From Legionella nautarum (GTDB lineage: Bacteria > Pseudomonadota > Gammaproteobacteria > Legionellales > Legionellaceae), in NCBI RefSeq assembly GCF_001467895.1, contig NZ_LNYO01000013.1:104686-168685 (forward strand): a DNA stretch of 64,000 bases, in the 5' to 3' direction. Of this stretch, positions 46,249 to 55,431 are shown one piece after another. A program made the position numbers and the translations under genes. Under the pieces are notes generated by a model. The model was given only the letters and a program-made list of their open reading frames with translations, did not search any database and was not told the origin of the DNA. Each line of letters starts with the position of its first letter. Within the stretch, counting starts at the first letter, position 1.

Positions 46249-46489
46249 CCCTTTCTCGATCCCTCAAAATCAAAGCATAGCTCACCGATTGAAATCAGCA
46301 AGGCATAAAAAAATCAATATGCTTAATAATTATACTTCAAAAAAATTGAATAATTAGAAAATGATATGGAAGGAAAGTCAGTATTGCAGGGTTGGCTGCC
46401 ATTTTTTTTAAATTTAAGCTCTTTTTTAAAACTTCTCAAAACCCCTTAATGTTTATTTAATGTTCAACAAGTATAATTAAATCAATCTT

Positions 46490-48007
46490 ATGCCTACTAT
46501 AGTTGTTGATATGAAACACAAAATTAACAATAAATTAATGCAAAATGTGACTTCTCTAGCAAAAAAAATTAATAATGAAAAAAATCCTGATAGAAAAGCC
46601 TACCTTTTACTTAAAATGTATTTATTGCTCTCCTCTATTCAAAGTACTTATTTAATAAATAAATCAGACAATGCTTATTTCGATGATTTATTTAAATCTT
46701 GTGTCAATCTATTAACAAGATATTTTAAATGTAACCCCATGACTTTACCTAGTCATATTTTGAGTACAGTAGGAAGAGAGGTCATACCATTTTTTAATGC
46801 AATTGATAGAAACGAAGCTCAAAGGTTGCTTTATTTTACGAGGGAAGAAGCAAATAATTTCAAAGTAGCCATTCACGAGGGTAAAGTTTTTTATCAAAAT
46901 CCTGAAAATGAATTCGAACAAAATGACGAAGAAAGAGAGTTTGTATTTTCATTTTCTGGCGATATTTATGTCAAAGATGGCAGAATTGCAGATCAATTCA
47001 TTGAGCATGATAATCAATTCATGAAACATAGTTCTTTTCTCTCAGGAGATGAAGTCTTATGTGCTGGAATGATTAAGATTGTTGATAATAAGATTACTGA
47101 AGTTAGTAATAGCTCTGGGCATTACAGGCCAAGTCATAAAGACATTGCTATATTTCTTAATCATTTGCAATTACTTGGGGTTGATTTATCTACTGTTCAA
47201 TTAAAGTTACTTTTATCTACTGAGGATACCTTAGAAACTAAAGCAGATTTATTTTTAAAAAACTATCCTCAACTTCAATTACTTAAAAATACTTCATTTG
47301 ATTCACATCAAAAAATTAGAAGAAAGGATACAACATTAAACAAAATTTTTGATTTAATTTACAAACCAAGTGAAAAATTAAAACCTTTATTCGAAGACGT
47401 TGATAATAAAAGAAGTGAGTATGTTGAAAAAGGAAAAACTAATCCAGATGAAAATAGCGAGCTGGTTGATTATTTTTATAAGCTTTGGTCAGATAATTTT
47501 AGTTTGTCTCCAGAGTCTCTGGAATCATTAGCGTTAATTCATAAAATAAAGTCAGTCGATTTTATAGATCATAAACTTTTTAAACAAAAGCTTCGTGACA
47601 ATGGTTTTGAAGCATTACATCCTCTCGCAAATGACCCTAGGAGAAATATTGAAGGGGAAACATATACTGTCTCTTCAGATGTAGACTCTGAAATATTAAA
47701 CGCTTTTATCTTAAACCTCAAAGTACACATTATTCAGCAACCCTGGGAGACCACATTTAGAATAGGATTATTTGGAAAAGCACCAAAACCATCTCATGTT
47801 CAGGCAATTCTTGACCAAATTGAATTATTTGAAACACAAAGATTAGACCCTATAAAAACCTACGAAGAAGTTCTAAAGATCGCCCAATCAGCAATCAATA
47901 AGCCAGACTGGAGAAGAAAAGAGAGTACCCAGCAATTTTATGAAAAATTAGTGTGTAATGAGCTGCTTGAAGATTTTAGAAGTTCAGAATATCAAGCAAG
48001 CATATGA
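46490..48007 (+). CDS. Orphan candidate effector with SGHYRP module
   Basis: Soluble protein of 505 aa, with a helical N-terminus, no signal peptide and no membrane helix. Residues about 155-240 contain a beta-rich module: FVFSFSGDIYV, then HSSFLSGDEVLCAGMIKI, then SNSSGHYRPSHKDI. I recall similar HSSFLxGxxVxxAGxIxI ... SGHYxP modules in uncharacterised proteins of intracellular bacteria, but I cannot name the family. The C-terminal half is helical. There is no clear ribosome site; a second ATG lies at 46511. A terminator hairpin follows the gene. Confidence 0.6.
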   Translation: MPTIVVDMKHKINNKLMQNVTSLAKKINNEKNPDRKAYLLLKMYLLLSSIQSTYLINKSDNAYFDDLFKSCVNLLTRYFKCNPMTLPSHILSTVGREVIPFFNAIDRNEAQRLLYFTREEANNFKVAIHEGKVFYQNPENEFEQNDEEREFVFSFSGDIYVKDGRIADQFIEHDNQFMKHSSFLSGDEVLCAGMIKIVDNKITEVSNSSGHYRPSHKDIAIFLNHLQLLGVDLSTVQLKLLLSTEDTLETKADLFLKNYPQLQLLKNTSFDSHQKIRRKDTTLNKIFDLIYKPSEKLKPLFEDVDNKRSEYVEKGKTNPDENSELVDYFYKLWSDNFSLSPESLESLALIHKIKSVDFIDHKLFKQKLRDNGFEALHPLANDPRRNIEGETYTVSSDVDSEILNAFILNLKVHIIQQPWETTFRIGLFGKAPKPSHVQAILDQIELFETQRLDPIKTYEEVLKIAQSAINKPDWRRKESTQQFYEKLVCNELLEDFRSSEYQASI

Positions 48008-48033
48008 AGCTTTTGAAGAAAGTATCTAGACTA

Positions 48034-48080
48034 GCGACCCAAACGTCCACCCTAGACGTTTAGGCGCTATTTGTATTTTT
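48034..48080 (+). terminator. Terminator hairpin
   Basis: Imperfect stem GCGACCCAAACGTC / GACGTTTAGGCGC (48034-48066) with one bulge and one mismatch, followed by a T-rich tail TATTTGTATTTTT. It is 27 bases after the stop of the 46490-48007 gene. Confidence 0.65.
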
Positions 48081-48116
48081 GGACTATATTTAGCTTATTT
48101 GAGGTAGAGATTTCGT

Positions 48117-49481
48117 ATGCCAAAACCTTATGTCTCATTAGGCGGTGTCAAAATTGCACCTTTTAAGAATCCTTCTACTGAACCCTATGGTGTTTTCGCA
48201 AATACCACCCCTTCGGGTAAATATCCAATTAAGCAAACAGTGACAATGGATGGTGGTTCCAGAACCATTGTGTGGCCTTCGTCTGAGCATGCTTTTCATG
48301 CACAAAAAATACTTCATTTAAAGGGGAAGCTTCCCGCTAGTCATCCTGCCCAAAAAACCCTAACTAAGATGCTGAATGAAATTGCAGCAACTCATGCTGG
48401 CACAAATAAGGAATATTTGCCACGCGATGATTATGACCCTTTGGTTAATAAATATCTCGACCAATTAAATAAAGATGGACTTAATTTAAAAGATAAATAT
48501 GCCTTTGATGCTTTATGTGATGCCGATTTTCACGCCACCAAAAACCCAACTGGCAAAAAAGGAACAATTAATTTTATGCGCACTGTGATTGCGATGAAAC
48601 TCGAACAGCATCCTGAATTGCGTGAAAAAGCAATGGAATGTGCACGAGAAGGCATTCTACCAGTTGAAATAAGCCAATATGACGTCAATTGGGCCAGTGG
48701 TCCTGACGGTAACGGGTTAAATATGTTGGGAATTTTGATCTTAGAAGAAGGCAATAAGCTATTGATTCAAAAGGGTGAAAAACCACGCATTCCCAATCCT
48801 ACGCAGGCTTATCAGCAATTACAGAGTACTCATAGTGCAGCTCTAGCCCATAATAATCAGGTAAATAATTTAACACCCAATGCTGCAAATTGGGTATTTC
48901 CTAAGTCTAATCCTCCCATTCAATTTAAGGGGAGCGATTATTATTCTCAACCTATTATGTCGGCCAGTGAAATGGAAAAGTCGCTAAAGAAAGGGATTGT
49001 TCCCTTGGTGTCTGATAAAGAAACTGTTTTGGATGGCTGTTTAAATTTGGGGATTAATAAAAAGGACGCCGCGCAATTACTTGCTGCTTATTCTGTGAAA
49101 AGCGCCATGTCAAATCTTAATGCACAAGTGAAAGTGCAGATGGTGAGTAATACGAGAGCGAATGTAAAAGGCCATGATCCTCAAGCTATGAAAATTACTT
49201 TCAATTCCCAGCAAGAAGCCCAGGAGTTCTGTGAACGACTCTATAAAGAGCATGGGGTTCATAGTCTGACTCGTGGTCCGGGGAAAATGAAAAGTCCGCA
49301 AAATGGCTCGGTTTTTCTGACTAAACAGGATTTGGATAAACTAGCTAAACATGCACAATTATCAAAATCAAACGTTGGAAAACTTGCTTTTGACGCTTTA
49401 GCCAATTCTTTCAGTCAAGCCAAACAAGATAAAATTGAGGATAAGAAAGATGATTCTTATACCTCTGGAATGAGATTATAG
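48117..49481 (+). CDS. NADAR-domain protein, candidate effector
   Basis: Protein of 454 aa. Residues about 10-215 form a NADAR (YbiA-like) domain: PYGVFAN, the signature PSSEHAFHAQKI with Glu57, and the C-terminal motif NWASGPDGNGLNMLGILI (residues 191-208). NADAR proteins cleave N-glycosidic bonds or remove ADP-ribose from nucleic acid guanines, as antitoxins to DarT1. The extra 240 C-terminal residues are mainly helical and unrecognised (QEAQEFCERLYKEHGVHSL). No DarT-type toxin or other toxin gene is adjacent. The C-terminus is charged (KDDSYTSGMRL). The ATG has a GAGGTAGAG ribosome region. Single gene. Confidence 0.78.
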   Translation: MPKPYVSLGGVKIAPFKNPSTEPYGVFANTTPSGKYPIKQTVTMDGGSRTIVWPSSEHAFHAQKILHLKGKLPASHPAQKTLTKMLNEIAATHAGTNKEYLPRDDYDPLVNKYLDQLNKDGLNLKDKYAFDALCDADFHATKNPTGKKGTINFMRTVIAMKLEQHPELREKAMECAREGILPVEISQYDVNWASGPDGNGLNMLGILILEEGNKLLIQKGEKPRIPNPTQAYQQLQSTHSAALAHNNQVNNLTPNAANWVFPKSNPPIQFKGSDYYSQPIMSASEMEKSLKKGIVPLVSDKETVLDGCLNLGINKKDAAQLLAAYSVKSAMSNLNAQVKVQMVSNTRANVKGHDPQAMKITFNSQQEAQEFCERLYKEHGVHSLTRGPGKMKSPQNGSVFLTKQDLDKLAKHAQLSKSNVGKLAFDALANSFSQAKQDKIEDKKDDSYTSGMRL

Positions 49482-49770
49482 AAAGTAAGAATGATATCTA
49501 TCCTTACGAATTTTTTGTCTCCTTTGCAAAGGTAGGGTTATGGTACTGTACCACTAGATCGATGCCACTCTGCCTTCGCAGAAGATATTTCGCTGACAAA
49601 ATTGTAGAGCCCTATCAGAACGGGTGCTAATTATTAGAGTTTTTTTTGTCGAAACACCTTTGTTTTTAATGATCTATTTAAAATCATGGTGATCTTTTTA
49701 TTTCTTATTTGTAAATTTTTATGAATCTATGGTAAAATATTGTCAATTTAATTAACAAAAGAAGCAACTA

Positions 49771-50682
49771 ATGACCTATTACTTATATATTCCTATTACA
49801 GAGAAAAACGTCTCTTCATCTTTACAAACCACGATAGAGGATTGGGTTAAGGTAGAAAAGGAAGCAAAAAATAAAGATGTCGTTGTCATTTATAAAGGTA
49901 AAAAAGGTTTAAATAATTTACCTCCCTATGCCAAGGTTTATGTGCTTGCACCGGGTACTGCAACTAAACCAAATCCTGTTGAAAGGCAAATTAATTATGA
50001 GACAGCTAGGGCTCATAAAAGTACTTCGGGACAATTTGAGTTACGGGAGGGTAAAGATCAGTGCTTGTCTGTCCCAGACATAGTAAATGATATCATTGCT
50101 GATGGATTATTTTCTCCCAATGAGGAAGGGGCTCCAAAAAAAATCCATATCAAATTGTTTTTTCAGAACGCAGGAAAACAGGCCAGTAGATTAGCGGAGG
50201 TATTTAAATATTTTCTCGACTTAAACAAGCCAGCTAGTCCAACCAACGTTCGAATCGATTACTATCCTGACTCCCATCTTTTAGCGCCTAGAAGAAAGGA
50301 AGATCCTCATAAATATGCGATTCGGGAATCTAAAAGCGGATTTTTTAGGGCCAAAGAGCTTAGAAAGTCATTTATCAGTGATGACTGCCAACCAAGTCTA
50401 TCACGCGAGGCAGTCGAAGCGGCCGTTGCTAGCTACCGCAGTTATAAAGCCTCTAGGTTATGTGGTTTGTCTCATATTTTAGGGTTAGATAGTTGGTTTT
50501 CAAGCCTGGAAAGCACTGAGACCATTGATGAACTATTAAATTCTGCGAATGACGAGGAGCGATTTAATATCGCTAAAAGCTATGTAGAAACCTTTCCAAA
50601 CCGAAAACTAGCAGAATGTTTGCAAGAAATAGTGGATAACTCTGTTAAGACGTATTGGAGTCCTTCGCCTGCTCAAATATAA
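49771..50682 (+). CDS. Orphan protein with possible caspase-like fold
   Basis: Protein of 303 aa, no signal peptide. The N-terminal half alternates strands and helices: AKVYVLAPGT, PDIVNDIIADGL, KKIHIKLFFQNAGK and VRIDYYPD. This order resembles caspase-like (C80/CHAT-type) domains, in which the first strand ends in HG and the third in a Cys. Here those positions read PG and Asn, so the active site would be missing. The C-terminal third is helical. I rate the fold idea low. It is the third gene of the 46.5-53 kb island and has no close neighbour on its strand. Confidence 0.55.
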   Translation: MTYYLYIPITEKNVSSSLQTTIEDWVKVEKEAKNKDVVVIYKGKKGLNNLPPYAKVYVLAPGTATKPNPVERQINYETARAHKSTSGQFELREGKDQCLSVPDIVNDIIADGLFSPNEEGAPKKIHIKLFFQNAGKQASRLAEVFKYFLDLNKPASPTNVRIDYYPDSHLLAPRRKEDPHKYAIRESKSGFFRAKELRKSFISDDCQPSLSREAVEAAVASYRSYKASRLCGLSHILGLDSWFSSLESTETIDELLNSANDEERFNIAKSYVETFPNRKLAECLQEIVDNSVKTYWSPSPAQI

Positions 50683-50894
50683 ATAACAGGTACTCTCCTA
50701 CAACAAAGCAATCGTTGACCTTCGCGATAACGGGGGTCAAAAAGCAAAATTTCTCAAACAAAAAATTTTCATTAAAAAAAGAAGAGTCCGCATCCAGCTT
50801 GATTTCTAAGCTGATGATTTTTTGATCTAATCTGTTTATCTGTTATACAGCTTATGTAATAATAGTAGTTATATTGATCAAATTGGAAATGAAA

Positions 50895-52940
50895 ATGTCT
50901 AAGCCAGTCATTAAACATAAAGTCGTTTTTGGAGATAGTCTATCTGATCGTGGATTGCTTGGATTAGAAGAATTACTTGCGTTTGGTGGTGGTTTGACCG
51001 GTCAATCGCCTCGCTGGCGCTTTGCTAATGGTTTTGGATGGGTTGATCTAGTTGCCTCCTTTGGCATGGCTGAGTTTACGGTTAACGAGTTTAAGGCTCA
51101 AAGAAAAGAATTATTGGCCCAATTAGACGAGTTAAAAAAAGAAGAGCAGACTAGGCAAGTTATGCGTAGTCAAGTCGATACGATAAGGCAAATCGTTGCG
51201 CAGGTAGATGATAATGATTTATCGGAGTTATTTACCAAGTTTAGAGAAGCGTTTAATCTCGATAACCCTAAACAGATTCTTTATAACGGATATCGCTACC
51301 TACGCACCTATGCAATTGGGGGTGCTACCGCAGCAGTTTGGGGATTAGAGCTTGATGAAGTAGTTGAAGAACCTGCAGAAGATATATCCAGACTTCTACT
51401 CGCCAACCTTAAACAACAAAGAAAACAACTTTTTGCAGACGATCGACGTTATGGTGTAACTCGCAAAGAAAAAGAAGAAACACTGGTTGTTGATTTGTCG
51501 GGTGCTAATGATTTAATCACCGTTAATGATAAACCCACTAAGGAAATTGCGGATAAGGCTATCAAAGCCAGAATTGAAAACCTTAGAGACTTAATCGATA
51601 AAGGATATAGAACTTTCGTATTAATAAATCTTCCCGATTTCTCTCTCACGCCCAGATTTCAAAATTTTAGTAAAGAGGAGAGAGATAACGCACATGAGGT
51701 TACCGAGTATTTTAATGCTAAGCTAGCAGAAGAAGTTGGGCAACTAAAAGCTGAATACAGGGATGACTATTTTTTTGATGTATTTGATATTAATGAAATT
51801 TTTATCGATGCTTATAAACATCCTGAGAAATATGGTTTTGATCCTGAGCTTTTAACGCAATATTTTACTGAATCTGAAGAACTTGAAAAAGCGAAAGACA
51901 ATCAAGAATATCAAGCTAAAAAAATAACCCCTGACACAGGGTATATTAGTTTGAACCTTTATTTCATGACTCAATTGCCGGAAACAGCTGTAGAATTTAA
52001 AAACAGCTATATTTTTTGCAACAATGAGGGAACTAGGCAACTTTATTTCATTGATTCCAAAGGAGCATCAAAAGAGGTATCCATTGATGAGTTAGCGACG
52101 TTCGAGAGGGAACTTGATAAAATTCGGACTGCTTCCCTGACAAAAGACAAAGTTCGTTTAACTACTCAACAAATAAAGGAATTAATAACCGACAATGGTG
52201 GTCATGTCCCTCCACTTAAGGGCTATCATCTCTTCTGGAATGGGGTCCACCCTTCTGCTTATGTGCAAGCTATAATGGGTGCCAAATTTGATGAGAAATA
52301 TGGCAAAATTTTTGAATATCGCTCACCTACGGTAAAAATTGACTACTCGGATTCAGAACAATATCAACAGTTTTTAGAGTATAAAAAAAGATTAAATGTT
52401 ATCAGTGATAGACCTGTAGCTGATGAAAAAGCATGGGAAATGTTTGAACAATATCAAAAAGGTATCGGTAGTGAAATCCATAAATACAAACATCATAAAA
52501 CTCCTCCGATTCCTAAGCCTGTCCTAAATAGCCTTAATGCTATTCAAGAGCATGCTAAGGGGTTAGCTAATCAATTTTTTAATAAAGGACTCGGTAAAGA
52601 AAAAGCAAAACTGTTGAATAGTTTTTTGGCTGAGGTTAATGCGATAACTCAAAATGACTCTACTATCCCTGAAAAATTAAACGCTATCAAAGCGCGATTA
52701 AATAATTTCAGTGAAGAAGAGAATGATATTATTAATAAACATCAAAATCCAAAGTTAGACAATTTTTTTAAAGAGGATACTTGGGCAACCTCTTCTTTTA
52801 GCCTACTTAATAACTTAAATAAGACGATTGACGATTGTTTGCAAAAACCAAAGTATAAAGGCTCTTTCTCAGTAGAAACAGATATTTCTAAACACGAAGA
52901 ACTTTCGGCAACTATTCAAAAAATAGATCAGCCTTACTAA
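50895..52940 (+). CDS. GDSL/SGNH lipase-like protein, candidate effector
   Basis: Protein of 681 aa with GDSL esterase blocks spread over about 450 residues. Block I is VFGDSLSDRG with Ser15. TYAIGGATAA and LSGANDLI correspond to blocks II and III. Block V is LFWNGVHPSAYVQ with His452; the usual Asp before the His is Asn. A helical insertion of about 80 residues follows block I (residues 55-120). The C-terminal 200 residues are helical and charged. This resembles thermolabile-hemolysin/PlaA-type lipases. There is no signal peptide, unlike secreted PlaA. ATG 50895 has GGAAAT upstream. Confidence 0.78.
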   Translation: MSKPVIKHKVVFGDSLSDRGLLGLEELLAFGGGLTGQSPRWRFANGFGWVDLVASFGMAEFTVNEFKAQRKELLAQLDELKKEEQTRQVMRSQVDTIRQIVAQVDDNDLSELFTKFREAFNLDNPKQILYNGYRYLRTYAIGGATAAVWGLELDEVVEEPAEDISRLLLANLKQQRKQLFADDRRYGVTRKEKEETLVVDLSGANDLITVNDKPTKEIADKAIKARIENLRDLIDKGYRTFVLINLPDFSLTPRFQNFSKEERDNAHEVTEYFNAKLAEEVGQLKAEYRDDYFFDVFDINEIFIDAYKHPEKYGFDPELLTQYFTESEELEKAKDNQEYQAKKITPDTGYISLNLYFMTQLPETAVEFKNSYIFCNNEGTRQLYFIDSKGASKEVSIDELATFERELDKIRTASLTKDKVRLTTQQIKELITDNGGHVPPLKGYHLFWNGVHPSAYVQAIMGAKFDEKYGKIFEYRSPTVKIDYSDSEQYQQFLEYKKRLNVISDRPVADEKAWEMFEQYQKGIGSEIHKYKHHKTPPIPKPVLNSLNAIQEHAKGLANQFFNKGLGKEKAKLLNSFLAEVNAITQNDSTIPEKLNAIKARLNNFSEEENDIINKHQNPKLDNFFKEDTWATSSFSLLNNLNKTIDDCLQKPKYKGSFSVETDISKHEELSATIQKIDQPY

Positions 52941-52952
52941 GACGATTTATCT

Positions 52953-53030
52953 GCCTCCGTTAGGGCAGAGGAGGCGGTCAGGCCGTCTCGAAGCCTTGTG
53001 CGAAACTTCGAGGCGGCGCGTGCACGTTGC
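52953..53030. repeat. Palindromic dispersed repeat, second copy
   Basis: Two hairpins after the GDSL gene: GCCTCC (52953-52958) / GGAGGC (52970-52975), and CCGTCTCGAAG (52983-52993) / CTTCGAGGCGG (53006-53016). A GCGCGTGCAC..GTTGCGC stretch follows. The CCGTCTCGAA core matches the inner arm of the repeat near 3195. It is GC-rich against an AT-rich background and may also end transcription of the GDSL gene. Confidence 0.65.
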
Positions 53031-53151
53031 GCATCTCCCTAAACTTTTTCTCTTGCGTTCTTCAATTCGCTAATACACAATCAATTGGCTGACAAGAGCT
53101 TGTTATTAAGAACTTTTTGCGAAAGTTATAACTTATTTTACAGGTACTATC

Positions 53152-53619
53152 ATGATAACTATCGACTACCTAAAACATCAGCCAGACAGTATTCCAGAAC
53201 TTGCCGATATTTGGCATGAAGTATTAGGCCAAATTTGGGTTCCTGATGTTCCTATTTCACGTGTGAAAGAAAATTTACAAAACCATTTAAATACAGAACA
53301 GTTGCCACTTACCCTCGTAGCGAATTACGAAAATCAACCTGTTGGTATGTGCTCTTTGCGAGTCAATGATGGTATACGTCATGAGCTAACGCCCTGGCTG
53401 GGTTCATTAGTGGTTTCGCCAAAGTACCAAAATCAAGGCATTGCCAAACAGCTTATTGAAAAAATCAAAGAAAAAGCACGACAATTGGGTTTTAAAACGC
53501 TTTATCTGTTTGCTTTTGATCCAACTATCCCAGAATATTACAGTCGTCTTGGTTGGTGCAAGATTGATATGGATGAATTTAAAGGACATCCGGTAACGGT
53601 GATGGGGACCAGTTTGTAA
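53152..53619 (+). CDS. GNAT-family N-acetyltransferase
   Basis: Acetyl-CoA-dependent acetyltransferase (155 aa). The GNAT core is clear: LGSLVVSPKYQNQGIAKQLIEKI contains the (Q/R)xxGx(G/A) acetyl-CoA motif, followed by FKTLYLFAF and YYSRLGW. The substrate is unknown. An AGGT ribosome site precedes the ATG. It is convergent with the lysE-type gene, with a strong palindromic terminator between them. Confidence 0.85.
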   Translation: MITIDYLKHQPDSIPELADIWHEVLGQIWVPDVPISRVKENLQNHLNTEQLPLTLVANYENQPVGMCSLRVNDGIRHELTPWLGSLVVSPKYQNQGIAKQLIEKIKEKARQLGFKTLYLFAFDPTIPEYYSRLGWCKIDMDEFKGHPVTVMGTSL

Positions 53620-53727
53620 AGCTTGTTTAACGTTTAAATTTGAATGCAGAAAAACTTAAGGCAATAAATGAAAAGACAATTGATTCCCAATGTGATTGGT
53701 TAACCAGCAACACGCTTTTGCTTATCG

Positions 53728-53750
53728 GAGGTTGGGCTAAGCCCAACCTC
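53728..53750. terminator. Bidirectional terminator palindrome
   Basis: Perfect 11-bp arms GAGGTTGGGCT (53728-53738) and AGCCCAACCTC (53740-53750) around one central base, giving a GC-rich hairpin. It lies between the convergent GNAT and LysE-type genes and is followed on the plus strand by TGTTTATT. Confidence 0.75.
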
Positions 53751-53753
53751 TGT

Positions 53754-54401
53754 TTATTCCAGTACAGCCGCAGGTAACATAACTGCTTGACTTAGCGTTG
53801 CAATACGAACTCCAAAGGCCACAAGGACTGCGCCCATTGCTTTAACAATATAATATTGAATACGATTTAACTGTGTTTTAACCGCGTTGTGAGTCATCAT
53901 CATACTCAGACTACTAAACCAAATCATATGGATGACCGCAATTTCAAGGCCGTAACCCATTTCAAACAATAAAGAATTCCCAGGTTTAACAATCAAGGTG
54001 AAAAAAGCCAACAAGAACATAATCGCTTTGGGATTAAGAAGATTACACAGTAGACCCTGATAAAAGGCTTGCAATCCAGTAATGGTTGATTGGGAAAGTT
54101 CTTGATCGACGGTAATTGCGCTGCGTTTAGCCAATATTCCTTTGACACCAATATATATTAAATAGGCAGCGCCTAAGTATTTTATGATACTGAAAGCTAG
54201 CAAGGATTGGGAAATTATAATAGCCAGTCCCAAGATACAATAAACAGCATGGATCAATAGACTTACAGACACACCAAGTGCGGTATAAATGCCAGCTCGT
54301 CTAGAAAAGAGTAAAGAGTTTTTCGTTACAACAGCAAAGTCTGGCCCAGGTGAAATAGCAGCTAACATAATTAATACAGTGATGGATAAAAATTCTTGCA
54401 T
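53754..54401 (-). CDS. LysE/RhtB-family exporter
   Basis: Amino-acid efflux protein of 215 aa with about six membrane helices. The family motif AAISPGPDFAVVTKN is at residues 14-28, followed by GIYTALGVSVSLLIH. Members export homoserine, threonine, lysine or related compounds; the substrate here is unknown. Several ATG codons lie close together; GGAG six bases upstream selects 54401. It is monocistronic and followed by the palindromic terminator. Confidence 0.85.
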   Translation of the reverse strand: MQEFLSITVLIMLAAISPGPDFAVVTKNSLLFSRRAGIYTALGVSVSLLIHAVYCILGLAIIISQSLLAFSIIKYLGAAYLIYIGVKGILAKRSAITVDQELSQSTITGLQAFYQGLLCNLLNPKAIMFLLAFFTLIVKPGNSLLFEMGYGLEIAVIHMIWFSSLSMMMTHNAVKTQLNRIQYYIVKAMGAVLVAFGVRIATLSQAVMLPAAVLE

Positions 54402-54520
54402 CATCAACTCCATAACAACATGTTAAGAAAACCGCATTATAGCATAGGCAAGGAGAAGTGATATCAACTCTACCCTGTGGGATCACAAAGGCTATGGGAT
54501 AGTCGTGTTAGCCCCTCAGA

Positions 54521-55195
54521 TTAAGAAAGTAACTTAAACAAGGCCTGTGCGCCGGCCATCGAGGATGCAGGATTTTGACCAGTAATAAGACGGCCATCCA
54601 CAATAACAAAGCTTTGCCAGTTAGGTGCTTTTTCGTATGAGCCTCCCAACCGTTTCAACTCATCTTCTACGAGGAAGGGTACTACTTTAGTGAGCTGAAC
54701 TTCTTCCTCTTCATCATTGCTGAAGCCGGTTACCCGTTTTCCTTTGACTAAGGGAGCGCCTTTGTAAGTGACATGACGCAGAACACCGGGTGCATGGCAT
54801 ACTAGCGCGACGGGTTTTCCTGTGTTGTAGAATGATTCAAGTAAGTTGACTGAATCGGCACTTTCAGCGAGATCCCACATAGGGCCGTGACCGCCAGGAT
54901 AGAAGACTGCGTCAAAATCGTCTGCCTTCATCTCAGCAAGTTTGACAGTTTGGGATAAGGTTTTTTTTGCCTGCTCATCTTGCTTGAATCGCTGCATGGC
55001 CGGGGTCTGATTTTCCGGTAAATCACTCTTAGGATCGATAGGAGGCTGTCCGCCTTTGGGTGAGGCTAGGGTGAGTTCAACATTTCCATCTTTAAATACA
55101 AAATAGGGAGCTGCAAATTCCTCCAGCCAGAAACCTGTTTTACGGCCTGTGTTGCCGAGTTGATCATGTGAGGTCAGGACCATCAATATTTTCAT
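54521..55195 (-). CDS. DJ-1/PfpI family protein (Hsp31-like)
   Basis: Class I glutamine-amidotransferase-like protein of 224 aa. The nucleophile elbow is ALVCHAPG with Cys133 and His134. The conserved acidic residue is in FWLEEFAAP (Glu25/26), and FYPGGHGPMWDL is a family motif of the Hsp31/glyoxalase III group. It probably acts as a glyoxalase, deglycase-type or holding chaperone under carbonyl or oxidative stress. A strong AAGGAG ribosome site precedes the ATG. Confidence 0.88.
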   Translation of the reverse strand: MKILMVLTSHDQLGNTGRKTGFWLEEFAAPYFVFKDGNVELTLASPKGGQPPIDPKSDLPENQTPAMQRFKQDEQAKKTLSQTVKLAEMKADDFDAVFYPGGHGPMWDLAESADSVNLLESFYNTGKPVALVCHAPGVLRHVTYKGAPLVKGKRVTGFSNDEEEEVQLTKVVPFLVEDELKRLGGSYEKAPNWQSFVIVDGRLITGQNPASSMAGAQALFKLLS

Positions 55196-55431
55196 TTGAT
55201 TCTCCTTCCATGGGAATGCTTGCCTGAGGTATTTTTAGTATAGTATGAAATTATGATTATTCTTTAGACGACCACCAATACCTGCAGCAACCTAAGGATG
55301 GAATTTATTTTGATTAGGAAGATTCAAATTTAAAACGGCATTAGAAAGAAAAACTCCGGCGCGCGTCGGATAAGTGACTAAAAAATCATGCTCAGTGAGG
55401 CTTAAAACGAATATATAAATTTTTTTCTGCG

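Noticed and set aside
48117-49481. NADAR protein considered as half of a DarT-type toxin-antitoxin pair
   Set aside because: Neighbouring genes show no DarT-like ADP-ribosyltransferase and are widely spaced.
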